Assembly: GCA_965223465.1 (NCBI GenBank)
Contig: OZ245025.1
Coordinates: 2,790,001 to 2,854,000 of the forward strand
Source of the DNA: JAAELZ01 sp965223465
GTDB taxonomy: Bacteria; Pseudomonadota; Gammaproteobacteria; Arenicellales; Poriferihabitantaceae
DNA: 64,000 nucleotides
Reading direction: 5' to 3'
Of this stretch, positions 16,260-25,107 are shown piece after piece. Below the pieces are notes generated by a model. It did no database searches. It saw only the letters and a program-made list of their open reading frames with translations, and was not told the origin of the DNA. Position 1 is the stretch's first letter. Every line of letters starts with the position of its first letter. The position numbers and the translations under genes are program-made.

Positions 16260-17288
16260 CTACGTGGCCAATCCGTTTACGATACGCTTAATTACACCCG
16301 GGCCAGAATAAATCAGGCTGGTATAGAGTGCAATCGCGCTTGCACCTGCGTCCAGCTTTTCTTGGGCCGAAGCTGCATCTTCAATCCCACCGACGCCAAT
16401 TATTGGAATTTCATTTTGCAGTCGATCAGCAAATTGCGCAATACACCAGGTCGATTGTGCCGCGACGGGCGTACCACTTAAGCCGCCTGCTTCTCCAGCA
16501 AGTGGATGATGTTTAATCGCATCTCGGCTAACCGTCGTATTAGTAGCGACCAGACCATCGATTTTGTGCTTGAGTAAAGATTTGCAAATCGTATTGATTT
16601 GCGCGGAGGTAATATCGGGTGCGACCTTAAGCGCGATAGGTTTGTATTGGCCCGTTTGGTCTGCCAACTTGGTACGAGTTTGATTAAGGGCATCGAGCAG
16701 GGTATCAAGTTGTTCATCACCCTGTAATTCGCGTAGGTTTTTGGTATTGGGTGAGGAAATATTGATACAGATATAGTCAGCAACCTCATAAACCGCTTTC
16801 AGGCCAAGCACATAATCATCATTAGCTTTTTCGATCGGTGTGCTGGCATTTTTACCGATGTTTAATCCTTTGACATGTGGCGTTCGGCTGGCTTGGATAT
16901 TGGCCAGAAACGCATCGAGTCCAATGCTGTTAAACCCCATCCGGTTGATAATGGCACGTTGTTCGGGTAGTCGAAACAATCTTGGTTTGGTATTTCCAGC
17001 CTGCGGTTTAGGGGTGACCGTACCGTATTCAATGAAGGAGAAACCCAGCGCAGATAGGGCATCGCCCGCAACGCCCTGTTTGTCCAGACCCGCTGCCAAG
17101 CCAAGCGGGTGCGCCAATGAAAGGCCCATAATCTCAACCGGTTTGGCCTGGATTTGATCCGCATATAATTTGCGTAGGGTATTTAGTGCAGCATTCGAAT
17201 GTGACACCCAGCGTAGTGTGCTGATCGCCAGATCGTGAGCGCGTTCGGCATCCAATTGAAACAATAATGGGCGCAGGAGCCGATACAT
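16260..17288 (-). CDS. pyrD: Dihydroorotate dehydrogenase (quinone), class 2
   Basis: PyrD oxidises dihydroorotate to orotate in pyrimidine synthesis, passing electrons to membrane quinone via FMN. The chosen start MYRLLRPLLFQLDAERAH (ATG 17288) gives 342 residues with the amphipathic N-terminal helix typical of class 2. The catalytic Ser is in INISSPNTKNLRELQ, and FMN-binding segments include AAGLDKQGV and GVGGIEDAASAQEKLDAGA. The start overlaps the stop of the pseudouridine synthase gene (TGATG), so translation is coupled. Confidence 0.95.
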   Translation of the reverse strand: MYRLLRPLLFQLDAERAHDLAISTLRWVSHSNAALNTLRKLYADQIQAKPVEIMGLSLAHPLGLAAGLDKQGVAGDALSALGFSFIEYGTVTPKPQAGNTKPRLFRLPEQRAIINRMGFNSIGLDAFLANIQASRTPHVKGLNIGKNASTPIEKANDDYVLGLKAVYEVADYICINISSPNTKNLRELQGDEQLDTLLDALNQTRTKLADQTGQYKPIALKVAPDITSAQINTICKSLLKHKIDGLVATNTTVSRDAIKHHPLAGEAGGLSGTPVAAQSTWCIAQFADRLQNEIPIIGVGGIEDAASAQEKLDAGASAIALYTSLIYSGPGVIKRIVNGLAT

Positions 17289-18013
17289 CAAAATTGCTCT
17301 TCGGGTTTTAAATAACGCCATTTTCCTACCGGCAGGTTTGCCAGTCGAATCTGACCAATTCTGACGCGCATCAGGCGTGTGACTTGCATATCGACCATCT
17401 CACACATACGCCGAATTTGCCGCTTGCGCCCTTCAGTCAATATAAATTGTATATGCTGATCATCCATTTTTTTGATGCCCGCGCGCTTTAAACGCCTTCC
17501 ATCAAGCGACAAGCCTTCTCGCAGTTTCGCTAGTTTGGCTTCGTCGATAGTGCCGCGTACCCAGATCAGGTATTCCTTTTCAATATGCGAATCTGCGGCA
17601 ATCAGTTTGCGTGCCACCCGACCATCCTGAGTCAGTACCAACAACCCTTGTGAGTCGATATCCAGGCGTCCGGCAGGCGCCATACCGACCCACGATAGCT
17701 TGGGATCACCACCACCCACATGATTTTCGGGGGTAAGTAACTCACTTGCCGCCTGATAACCCTTTTCCGGTAGGTTAGATACATAACCTACTGGTTTATT
17801 GAGCAATACAGTGTGTCGATTGGCCTGCTGTTGTTGTGCTGCCTGCATTAGCTCAATGGATTGGCTCGGTAGCACGCGGCTGCCCAGTTTATCAATCACC
17901 TTACCATCGACTAAAACCAGCCCTTGTTCAATATAACGATCAGCTTCGCGGCGCGAGCACAGGCCACGATGCGCCATCAGTTTGGAGAGCCGGATGGGCT
18001 CAGTTTCGGACAT
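17288..18013 (-). CDS. RsuA/RluF-family pseudouridine synthase
   Basis: The 241-residue protein has an N-terminal S4 RNA-binding domain (RLSKLMAHRGLCSRREADRY) and a synthase domain with the catalytic Asp in GRLDIDSQGLLVLTQDG and RKRQIRRMCEMVDMQV. HIEKEYLIWV and RQIRRMCE align best with E. coli RluF, which modifies 23S rRNA near position 2604, but RsuA, RluB and RluE are close relatives, so the target is not certain. It is six bases after purB on the same strand and coupled to pyrD, forming purB-rluF-pyrD. Confidence 0.88.
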   Translation of the reverse strand: MSETEPIRLSKLMAHRGLCSRREADRYIEQGLVLVDGKVIDKLGSRVLPSQSIELMQAAQQQQANRHTVLLNKPVGYVSNLPEKGYQAASELLTPENHVGGGDPKLSWVGMAPAGRLDIDSQGLLVLTQDGRVARKLIAADSHIEKEYLIWVRGTIDEAKLAKLREGLSLDGRRLKRAGIKKMDDQHIQFILTEGRKRQIRRMCEMVDMQVTRLMRVRIGQIRLANLPVGKWRYLKPEEQF

Positions 18014-18018
18014 GGTAC

Positions 18019-19419
18019 CTAAGTTTTGAGCAGGGCATCAGTAGCCTCAATCGCGTTACCGATGTAGCTTGCCGGGCTCAGCTTGAGTAAATCCTGTTTG
18101 GCTGGCTCTGGAATATCCAACGCCTGGATAAAATCGCGCAGGCTTTCCTGGTTAATACCATCCTTGCCACGCGTTAGCGCTTTGAGTTTTTCGTAGGGCT
18201 CGTCAATATTGTAGCGGCGCATGACAGTTTGAATCGGCTCAGCGAGCACCTCCCAGGCTGCGTCAAGATCCTGTGCAATACGCGTTTCGTTACAGCTCAG
18301 TTTACCCATGCCTTTGAGCAAAGATGCGTAAGCGATAGCGGTGTAGCCCGCGCCCACACCCAGATTACGCAGAACAGTAGAATCCGTGAGATCACGTTGC
18401 CAGCGACTAATCGGTAGTTTTTCTGCCAGGTGCCCCATTACCGCATTCGCCAGACCGAGGTTACCTTCTGCATTTTCAAAATCGATGGGGTTGACCTTAT
18501 GCGGCATAGTACTGGAGCCCACTTCACCAGCAACGGTTTTTTGCTTGAAATAACCCAGTGAAATATATGCCCAAATATCGCGTGCAAAATCGATCAAAAT
18601 GGTATTGCTACGATTCATTGCATGGCAAAATTCGGCGATAAAATCATGCGGCTCGATTTGGGTTGTCATCGGCTGGTATGTCAAGCCCAGATGCTCGACA
18701 AATTGTTGCGAAACTTCAGGCCAGTCAAGCTCTGGGTAGGCGCTTAAATGGGCGTTGAAATTACCCACCGCGCCATTGATTTTACCCAGCATCGGCGTAG
18801 CGGCAATTGCCTGGTAGGCTTTATTCAGTCGATGGACCACATTTGCTACTTCCTTGCCCAAGGTGGTTGGGCTGGCGGTTTGACCATGGGTGCGCGCCAG
18901 CATAGGGATCGCGATCGCGCCCTGCGCCTGCTTTTTTAAACTGTCGATGACCGCTTGTAGTCCGGGTAAAATAGCCTCATCGCGCGCGGCCTTGAGCATT
19001 AAAGCGTAACTTAGGTTATTGATGTCTTCGGAGGTACAGGCAAAATGGAAAAACTCACTATATTGGGCGATATCGGAATTGTCAGCAGTGGCTTGCTTTA
19101 AAAAATACTCTACCGCTTTAACATCATGGTTGGTGGTACGCTCAATCTGTTTGACCTGCTCAGCGTCTTCCCCGGAGAAATTCTTCACAATCGCGCGCAA
19201 AGCTTTTTTCGTTTTATGGCTAAATTCGGGTAATTCTTCTATGTCAGCCTGTTCACTCAAGTGAATTAGCCATTCGATTTCAACGTGGACACGGTAATAA
19301 ATCAAACCGTATTCACTAAAATAAGGGCGGAGCTCCGCTGTTTTACTTGCATAGCGGCCATCAAGCGGCGATAAGGCGGTTAGACTGGACAAGTCCAGCT
19401 GTGGGTTGTTGGCGGACAT
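18019..19419 (-). CDS. purB: Adenylosuccinate lyase
   Basis: The 466-residue enzyme acts twice in purine synthesis, splitting SAICAR and adenylosuccinate. The fumarase-superfamily signature GSSTMPHKVNPIDFENAEGN is present (about residue 300) and the N-terminus LSSLTALSPLDGRYASKTAE is typical of the gammaproteobacterial form, which is longer than the Bacillus type. It is the first gene of the minus-strand unit purB-rluF-pyrD. Confidence 0.97.
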   Translation of the reverse strand: MSANNPQLDLSSLTALSPLDGRYASKTAELRPYFSEYGLIYYRVHVEIEWLIHLSEQADIEELPEFSHKTKKALRAIVKNFSGEDAEQVKQIERTTNHDVKAVEYFLKQATADNSDIAQYSEFFHFACTSEDINNLSYALMLKAARDEAILPGLQAVIDSLKKQAQGAIAIPMLARTHGQTASPTTLGKEVANVVHRLNKAYQAIAATPMLGKINGAVGNFNAHLSAYPELDWPEVSQQFVEHLGLTYQPMTTQIEPHDFIAEFCHAMNRSNTILIDFARDIWAYISLGYFKQKTVAGEVGSSTMPHKVNPIDFENAEGNLGLANAVMGHLAEKLPISRWQRDLTDSTVLRNLGVGAGYTAIAYASLLKGMGKLSCNETRIAQDLDAAWEVLAEPIQTVMRRYNIDEPYEKLKALTRGKDGINQESLRDFIQALDIPEPAKQDLLKLSPASYIGNAIEATDALLKT

Positions 19420-19570
19420 TTACAAAATGCTAGAAATTTAAATAGGAAAACGAATTTTATCATATTGCCCAGTCTGGGCAGCAAACCAAAAGTCAGTGAA
19501 ACTCGTGGTAAAACTCTTGATTCACCTGATTTCATCCCCAAATAGGGCAAAACCTTACGCAGAAATTTTT

Positions 19571-19804
19571 ATGGTTACTCCACAAGACATTAAAGGCTGG
19601 ATAGAGGCCGGTATCGCTGATTGCTCGGTACAGATAGATGGTGACGGGCATCATTTTGAGGCGGTGATTATCAGTCCCGAATTTGAGGGTAAATCACGTA
19701 TCCAGCAGCATCAGCTTGTATATGGCGTGCTCGGTGATAAAATGGAGGCAGCCATCCATGCCCTATCGATGAAAACCATGACACCCGATGAAGCCAAAGG
19801 CTAA
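19571..19804 (+). CDS. ibaG: BolA-family protein IbaG
   Basis: From ATG 19571 (MVTPQDIKGWIEAGIADC) this is a 77-residue BolA-fold protein with GDGHHFEAVIISPEFEGKS and RIQQHQLVYGVLGDKM, including the conserved His. The frame is open further upstream to 19496, but the extra residues do not fit the family. IbaG pairs with monothiol glutaredoxin to share a [2Fe-2S] cluster; grxD follows 39 bases downstream, supporting that role. Confidence 0.92.
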   Translation: MVTPQDIKGWIEAGIADCSVQIDGDGHHFEAVIISPEFEGKSRIQQHQLVYGVLGDKMEAAIHALSMKTMTPDEAKG

Positions 19805-19843
19805 ACTATTGGACAACACTAGACTTATACAAGAGAAACTAAA

Positions 19844-20158
19844 ATGAGCATTCAAGAGCAGTTAAAAGAAGTCGTTGAGAATAACGACGTCGTTTTATTT
19901 ATGAAGGGCACACCTGATTTTCCGCAGTGCGGTTTTTCTGGCCTTGCAACCCAAATTTTGCAACAAACCGGCACCAAATTTGCCTCGGTGGATGTCCTGG
20001 CGGATAACGCCGTTCGTGAGGGCATTAAGCAATACTCGAATTGGCCCACTATTCCTCAGCTGTATATTAAGGGGGAGTTTATCGGCGGTTCGGATATCGT
20101 TAAAGAGATGTTTGAAAATGGTGAATTGCAACAAAAACTGGATGCGGTAAGCGCATAA
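19844..20158 (+). CDS. grxD: Monothiol glutaredoxin Grx4
   Basis: The 104-residue protein has the monothiol active site CGFS (in FPQCGFSGLATQIL), WPTIPQLYIKGEFIGGSDIV for glutathione binding, and the usual length of the family. Grx4-type proteins carry and deliver [2Fe-2S] clusters, often as heterodimers with BolA-type partners such as the adjacent IbaG. It is followed by a strong terminator hairpin. Confidence 0.97.
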   Translation: MSIQEQLKEVVENNDVVLFMKGTPDFPQCGFSGLATQILQQTGTKFASVDVLADNAVREGIKQYSNWPTIPQLYIKGEFIGGSDIVKEMFENGELQQKLDAVSA

Positions 20159-20189
20159 ATCGTTCTGGGTTAGAGCCCAAATCGAGGAA

Positions 20190-20221
20190 GCGCCTGAAAT
20201 AGTTAATATTTCAGGCGTTTT
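20190..20221 (+). terminator. Rho-independent terminator after grxD
   Basis: Perfect inverted arms CGCCTGAAAT (20191-20200) and ATTTCAGGCG (20208-20217) enclose a seven-base loop and are followed by TTTTGCG. The position between grxD and trmB fits termination of ibaG-grxD. Confidence 0.88.
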
Positions 20222-20247
20222 GCGTTATAGCCAGTTAAACTCTGCCT

Positions 20248-20955
20248 ATGTCTGAACCATTGGTTACCGAAGCTGCGCACCTGCAGCGACAAATTCGTAG
20301 TTTCGTGCGTCGTGAAGGTCGAGCAACGCCCGCACAAAAGCAGGCGATGCTTGATTTATGGCCAAAATACGGGTTTGAGCCAGACGGACAAATTAATTTT
20401 CCCCGTTTATTTGGTCGCATGGCACCAGTGGTACTGGAAATTGGTTTCGGTGATGGTGAAGCTTTGGTCGATGCCGCCATGAAAATGCCCGATCAAGACT
20501 TTATCGGAGTTGAAGTTTATACTCCCGGAATGGGGCATTGTCTGTTGCGCGTTGAACAGGAACAATTGACGAATGTACGGTTATGTCAGCAAGATGCGGT
20601 TGAACTACTTAAGCATAATATTACCGATCATTCACTGAGTGAAATAAGATTGTTTTTCCCAGACCCTTGGCCCAAGAAAAAACACCATAAAAGGCGGATC
20701 ATTAATCCGGAATTTGTTCAATTGATCAATAATAAATTAACAGCTGGGGGACGGCTTCATTTTGCAACCGATTGGGCGCCCTATGCAGAATGGGCGCTGA
20801 ATATCTTTGAGGCTGATGCAACCCTAGAAAATATTATCGGCCCGCGTCGATTTATGCCCAAGCCGGATTCACGCTTAGTGACAAAATTTGAACGCAGAGG
20901 TCTTAGATTGGGCCATCGTTCGCGGGACTTAATATATACAAGCACTAAAGCATGA
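20248..20955 (+). CDS. trmB: tRNA (guanine-N7-)-methyltransferase
   Basis: The 235-residue SAM-dependent enzyme makes m7G46 in tRNA. The SAM-binding motif is LEIGFGDGEALVDAA, and the family signature FPDPWPKKKHHKRRIINPEF is intact. The C-terminus has TKFERRGLRLGH. It overlaps lolB by four bases (ATGA), the start of a compact trmB-lolB-ispE unit. Confidence 0.97.
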   Translation: MSEPLVTEAAHLQRQIRSFVRREGRATPAQKQAMLDLWPKYGFEPDGQINFPRLFGRMAPVVLEIGFGDGEALVDAAMKMPDQDFIGVEVYTPGMGHCLLRVEQEQLTNVRLCQQDAVELLKHNITDHSLSEIRLFFPDPWPKKKHHKRRIINPEFVQLINNKLTAGGRLHFATDWAPYAEWALNIFEADATLENIIGPRRFMPKPDSRLVTKFERRGLRLGHRSRDLIYTSTKA

Positions 20956-21650
20956 ACCTGTCGAACCTACGAAGTTATCGACTTATTCTAACGGGGCTAT
21001 TTGTCAGCTGGTTGAGCGCTTGTGCCATCCAGCAAAGCCCATTGAAAGATATCGAGCAACAAGCAAATTTTGCCGCCAAACAAAAACATTGGCAGGCGCA
21101 TCGCGTTTTAGCAGAAAATGTTGAACGCTGGCAGGTTAAAGGCAAGATCGCGGTAAAAGTAGGCACCAAGGGTGGGCATGCCAGTTTGCGTTGGAATAGG
21201 GTTGATGCTACCACTCAGTACATTGAGCTGTTTGGTCCTTTGGGGGGTGGGCGCGTTGAAATTGAAACCGATATAGATGGAGCGTCTCTGAGAGATACAA
21301 AGGGCGGTTTCTTACAAGGTGATTCTGTGGCGGATTTGATTGCGCAACGGCTGGGCTGGCCTTTGCCGTTTGATCAACTGCCGTATTGGTTGCGCGGTCT
21401 GCCAGCGAGCGATACAGCACAAATGGAATGGGATATGCTGGGCAGGGTCCTTCATATGAATGATCAGGGCTGGCAAATAAGTTATTCAGATTACCAATCC
21501 ATCACTACTTCATCCGGTGAAAAAGTCGATGCGCCGCGCAACATAGAGCTTAATGCGCTTCCAGGTACGCTGCGTGTCTATGATAAGAACGGCGAATTTA
21601 TAGGTGAAAATTTCTTTGTCAGACTGATCATTCAGTCCTGGCTATCTTGA
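20952..21650 (+). CDS. lolB: Outer membrane lipoprotein insertase LolB
   Basis: The 232-residue product has a lipoprotein signal (FVSWLSACAIQQ, Cys about residue 25). The mature part has WQVKGKIAVKVGTKGGHASLRW and YIELFGPLGGGRVEIE, the antiparallel sheet start of LolB. LolB takes lipoproteins from LolA and inserts them in the outer membrane. Position before ispE is the conserved gammaproteobacterial order. Confidence 0.95.
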   Translation: MNLSNLRSYRLILTGLFVSWLSACAIQQSPLKDIEQQANFAAKQKHWQAHRVLAENVERWQVKGKIAVKVGTKGGHASLRWNRVDATTQYIELFGPLGGGRVEIETDIDGASLRDTKGGFLQGDSVADLIAQRLGWPLPFDQLPYWLRGLPASDTAQMEWDMLGRVLHMNDQGWQISYSDYQSITTSSGEKVDAPRNIELNALPGTLRVYDKNGEFIGENFFVRLIIQSWLS

Positions 21651-22510
21651 TAGTGGGGTCAGCACCTCAATCTCAGCAATGGCTGGCACCCGCTAAACTC
21701 AATTTGTTTTTACATGTCACCGGGCGGCGTGATGACGGCTATCATACCCTGCAAACCGCTTTTATATTTCTAGATTATTACGATTACCTGACTTTTGAAC
21801 TAAATAAGTCAGGCAGGATCACTCGGATTGATCTTGAGAATAGTATCGATCTTGCGTTGCCCGAAGATGATTTATGCGTTCTGGCTGCCAGGCTGTTGCA
21901 GCAAACCGCCAATGTTTCCCAGGGTGTTACTATTTATCTGCGAAAGCGAATTCCAGCAGGTGCTGGTCTAGGGGGAGGCAGTTCAGACGCCGCCACCGTG
22001 TTAATCGCGCTGAACCAGCTATGGCAGGCTGGCTTGAGCCACCTGGAACTGATCGAACTTGCTCGTCAACTGGGCGCGGATGTCCCCGTATTTGTACATG
22101 GTGAAAATACGCTGGCAGAAGGGGTCGGCGACTTATTTCAGCCCTTAGCGGTACCAGAGCAGATTTATTGCGTGCTCATACCCCAAATTCATGTCTCAAC
22201 CGCCCATATTTTTTCTGATTCCTCATTGACACGCGACACCCCAATAAAGACAATACGCGGTTCTCTGCCGCCTGGGCTGACAAACGATCTGCAGGCTGTG
22301 ACTTGCCGCCAGTATCCGGTGGTTAAACAGGCGTTGCAATATTTGCAGCAGTTTGGTGAGGCGCGGATGAGTGGCACCGGTGCCAGCGTTTTCTTGCCCT
22401 GTGATACACTCAAAGCCGCAGAGAAGATTTATCATGAGTGGCCCGCACGCAAAAACGGGCAGCTCAATGGTTTTGTGGCGCGTAGTTTGCTACGTCACCC
22501 ACATAAATAG
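21647..22510 (+). CDS. ispE: 4-diphosphocytidyl-2-C-methyl-D-erythritol kinase
   Basis: IspE is the GHMP-type kinase of the MEP isoprenoid pathway. The substrate motif PAKLNLFLHVTGRRDDGYH and the ATP loop PAGAGLGGGSSDAATV are intact, and the length of 287 residues is normal. No ATG is available near the homologous start: the frame opens with TTG 21647 overlapping the lolB stop, with GTG 21653 as an alternative. Translation is probably coupled to lolB. Confidence 0.95.
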   Translation: MIVGSAPQSQQWLAPAKLNLFLHVTGRRDDGYHTLQTAFIFLDYYDYLTFELNKSGRITRIDLENSIDLALPEDDLCVLAARLLQQTANVSQGVTIYLRKRIPAGAGLGGGSSDAATVLIALNQLWQAGLSHLELIELARQLGADVPVFVHGENTLAEGVGDLFQPLAVPEQIYCVLIPQIHVSTAHIFSDSSLTRDTPIKTIRGSLPPGLTNDLQAVTCRQYPVVKQALQYLQQFGEARMSGTGASVFLPCDTLKAAEKIYHEWPARKNGQLNGFVARSLLRHPHK

Positions 22511-22566
22511 CGTTTGCTTTAAGGCTTCAGCCCGCGGGCAGGAGGTTTTAAAAGGCCGCGAAATAT

Positions 22567-22641
22567 TGGGGTATCGCCAAGCGGTAAGGCACTGGATTTT
22601 GATTCCAGCATTCCCAGGTTCGAATCCTGGTACCCCAGCCA
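22567..22641 (+). tRNA. tRNA-Gln(TTG)
   Basis: The 75-base gene starts TGGGGTATCGCCAAGC, has anticodon TTG in the loop TTTTGAT, a T-arm with GGTTCGAATCC and an encoded CCA. It differs at few positions from the E. coli tRNA-Gln. It lies between ispE and prs, as in many Gammaproteobacteria. Confidence 0.98.
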
Positions 22642-22721
22642 AAATTTTGGTCAGGTGATGATGTTTAAGCGTATGATCACCATGGCAACGGTACAGCTGT
22701 TAACCCTTAACCGGCAACACA

Positions 22722-23696
22722 ATGATAGGCGGCAGAGAAAATCGCGAAGAGCTGGAAGATACAATTGTATTTTCTGGTAATGCTAACCCAGATTTAAGTC
22801 GGGAAGTGGTTTCGCGACTTGGTTTGCCACCAGGCAAGGCGCAGGTCTCAACGTTTAGCGACGGAGAGATCAGCGTTGAAATCATGGAAAACGTGCGCAT
22901 GAAAGACGTTTTCGTGATTCAGCCGACGTGCTCACCGAGCAATGACAACTTAATGGAGTTGCTGATCATGATCGATGCACTACGCCGTGCATCGGCCAGA
23001 CGCATCGTCGCGGTGGTGCCGTATATGGGGTATGCCAGACAGGATCGCCGACCGCGTACAGCGCGGGTGGCGATTTCTGCCAAGTTGGTTGCCAAGATGA
23101 TTGGTCAAGCGGGGGCAACCCATGTTTTGACCATGGATTTACACGCTGACCAGATACAGGGTTTTTTCTCTGTGCCGACCGACAATATTTATGGTGGGCC
23201 GGTATTGGTTAGTGATTTATATCGTCAGCAGATTCCAAATCTGATGGTGGTATCGCCAGATGTGGGCGGGGTGGTACGCGCGCGTGCCATGGCCAAACAG
23301 CTGGAGACAGATTTAGCCATTATCGATAAACGGCGTCCCAAGGCAAATGTGGCCAAGGTGATGCATATCATCGGTAGTGTAGAAGGGCGCACTTGTGTGT
23401 TGATGGACGATATGGTCGATACTGCCAACACGCTGTGTGAAGCGGCAAATGCGCTTAAAGAGCATGGTGCGGTAAAGGTTTTTGCTTGTTGTACACACCC
23501 GGTGCTATCCGGGCCAGCGATTGAGCGAATTACCGATTCGCAACTCGATGAGTTATTGGTCACCAATACCATTCCACTCAGTCGAGAAGCACGGGCTTGC
23601 GGCAAAATCCGCCAGCTGAGTATTGCGCAAGTGTTGGCGGAATCAATTCGCCGGATCGCAATGGGCGATTCGATTAGTGATTTGTTTGTTGATTAG
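22722..23696 (+). CDS. prs: Ribose-phosphate pyrophosphokinase
   Basis: Prs makes PRPP from ribose 5-phosphate and ATP for nucleotide, His and Trp synthesis. Typical segments are VSTFSDGEISVEIMENVR, PYMGYARQDRRPRTARV, MDLHADQIQGFF and the PRPP loop CVLMDDMVDTANTLCEAA. At 324 residues it has about ten extra residues at the N-terminus (MIGGRENREELED) compared with the common form starting near IVFSGNANPDL, but no other start codon suits. Same order with tRNA-Gln, rplY, pth and ychF as in E. coli relatives. Confidence 0.97.
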   Translation: MIGGRENREELEDTIVFSGNANPDLSREVVSRLGLPPGKAQVSTFSDGEISVEIMENVRMKDVFVIQPTCSPSNDNLMELLIMIDALRRASARRIVAVVPYMGYARQDRRPRTARVAISAKLVAKMIGQAGATHVLTMDLHADQIQGFFSVPTDNIYGGPVLVSDLYRQQIPNLMVVSPDVGGVVRARAMAKQLETDLAIIDKRRPKANVAKVMHIIGSVEGRTCVLMDDMVDTANTLCEAANALKEHGAVKVFACCTHPVLSGPAIERITDSQLDELLVTNTIPLSREARACGKIRQLSIAQVLAESIRRIAMGDSISDLFVD

Positions 23697-23764
23697 GAAT
23701 CTCCTGATCAAACAGGCTTAACGAGGCGCTATAAAGGTACCTCATAAATTAAAGAGATAGAACA

Positions 23765-24469
23765 ATGGGAAAGATTGTTATTGAAGCTGAAAGTCGAGCC
23801 AGAAGTAGTACGTCTGATGTGCGTCGGATGCGCCGCGAAGGACTGGTACCAGGGGTCGTGTATGGCGCTGAAGACGATAACGTTAATATCAAGATGGATC
23901 ACAATAAGATTCTGCATAGTCTTGAGAACGAGACGTTTCACAGCTCTATTCTAGAGCTGAATATTGATGGCGAATCAGAAAATGTGGTATTGCGTGATTA
24001 TCAGGTGCATCCTGCTTCGGATGTAAAAATCATGCACGTTGATTTTCAGCGGGTTAGCCGCAAGCAGAAATTGTCTATGACGGTGCCCTTTCATTTTATT
24101 GGTGAAGATGATTGCATCGGTGTCAAGCAGGACGAAGGAGTGCTATCGCGTATTATGAACGATCTGGATATCGTCTGTTTGCCTGCAGATTTACCTGAAT
24201 TCATTGAAGTTGATGTTACCAATCTTCATTTGGGTGATTCGATATCATTGGGTGAGGTTAAATTACCTGAAGGCGTTGAGAGTCAGATTCTGAATGCGGA
24301 TGGTGATCCTGATCAGGCCGTGGTACAAGTTTCCGCGCCGATTGTCGAGGTTGAGCCAGAGCCTGAAGAAGAATTGCTCGAAGGTGAAGAGGGCGAAGAA
24401 GGTGCTGAAGGTGAAGGGGGAGCTGAAGAAGGTGCTGAAGCAGCAACTGAAGAAGCGGACAGCGAGTAA
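23765..24469 (+). CDS. rplY: 50S ribosomal protein L25 (long CTC form)
   Basis: The 234-residue protein has the L25 5S-rRNA-binding domain (residues 1-95, EAESRARSSTSDVRRMRREG, GVVYGAEDDN) and the C-terminal TL5/CTC domain. It ends in a tail of about 45 residues made mostly of Glu, Gly and Ala. Such acidic tails occur in this family and are variable. The protein binds 5S rRNA in the large subunit. Confidence 0.95.
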   Translation: MGKIVIEAESRARSSTSDVRRMRREGLVPGVVYGAEDDNVNIKMDHNKILHSLENETFHSSILELNIDGESENVVLRDYQVHPASDVKIMHVDFQRVSRKQKLSMTVPFHFIGEDDCIGVKQDEGVLSRIMNDLDIVCLPADLPEFIEVDVTNLHLGDSISLGEVKLPEGVESQILNADGDPDQAVVQVSAPIVEVEPEPEEELLEGEEGEEGAEGEGGAEEGAEAATEEADSE

Positions 24470-24495
24470 TTTCGCGTCCTTCTGAATGACTCAAT

Positions 24496-25089
24496 GTGGC
24501 GCCCTCTACAAGTCAAATTAAACTGATTTGTGCGCTAGGTAACCCTGGTGACAAATACGCACAAACCCGGCATAACGCCGGGTTTTGGCTTTTAGGAAAA
24601 CTTAGTGCCGAGCAGGGTCTCAGTTTGAGCCTGAACAATCGATTTAAGTCGTTGGTAGGTGATTACCACTATCAATCCAACGTGATCCGTGTGATCGCCC
24701 CACAATCTTTCATGAATAAAAGTGGGGAAGTATTGGCCCCGTTTGCCAAGTTTTATCAACTCCAGCCCAGCCAGTTATTGGTCGTGCATGATGAGATTGA
24801 TCTGCCCCCCGGTGTGGTTAAATTTAAAACCGGAGGAGGTCATGGCGGACACAACGGCTTAAGAGACATAATCAAGCACTTAGGGAGCGGCGATTTTCAT
24901 CGCCTGCGTATCGGGGTAGGGCATCCCGGGGACAAGGATAAAGTGGTTTCATACGTGCTCAATCGACCCACTTTTGCTGAATCCCAACTTATTGATGCAG
25001 GCATGGATAAAGCGCTGGCAGTGTTGCCGCATATTTTGCAAGGCGAATTCTCCCTCGCGATGAATGCGCTACACGGTGATGAATCATGA
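24496..25089 (+). CDS. pth: Peptidyl-tRNA hydrolase
   Basis: The 197-residue enzyme recycles peptidyl-tRNA released early from ribosomes. CALGNPGDKYAQTRHNAGF holds the catalytic His, SFMNKSGEVL the substrate Asn, and VHDEIDLPPG and GGHGGHNGLRD follow in order. The start is GTG (MAPSTSQIKLICALGN). It sits 26 bases after rplY. Confidence 0.97.
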   Translation: MAPSTSQIKLICALGNPGDKYAQTRHNAGFWLLGKLSAEQGLSLSLNNRFKSLVGDYHYQSNVIRVIAPQSFMNKSGEVLAPFAKFYQLQPSQLLVVHDEIDLPPGVVKFKTGGGHGGHNGLRDIIKHLGSGDFHRLRIGVGHPGDKDKVVSYVLNRPTFAESQLIDAGMDKALAVLPHILQGEFSLAMNALHGDES

Positions 25090-25107
25090 TACGCGCGGAT
25101 AATTCAC

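Noticed and set aside
22530..22539. GCCCGCGGGC palindrome before tRNA-Gln as terminator
   Set aside because: No loop and no T-run directly after the stem; a weak or chance structure.
23765..24469. Acidic tail of L25 as an unusual fusion
   Set aside because: Glu/Gly/Ala-rich tails are common in the long CTC form of L25.
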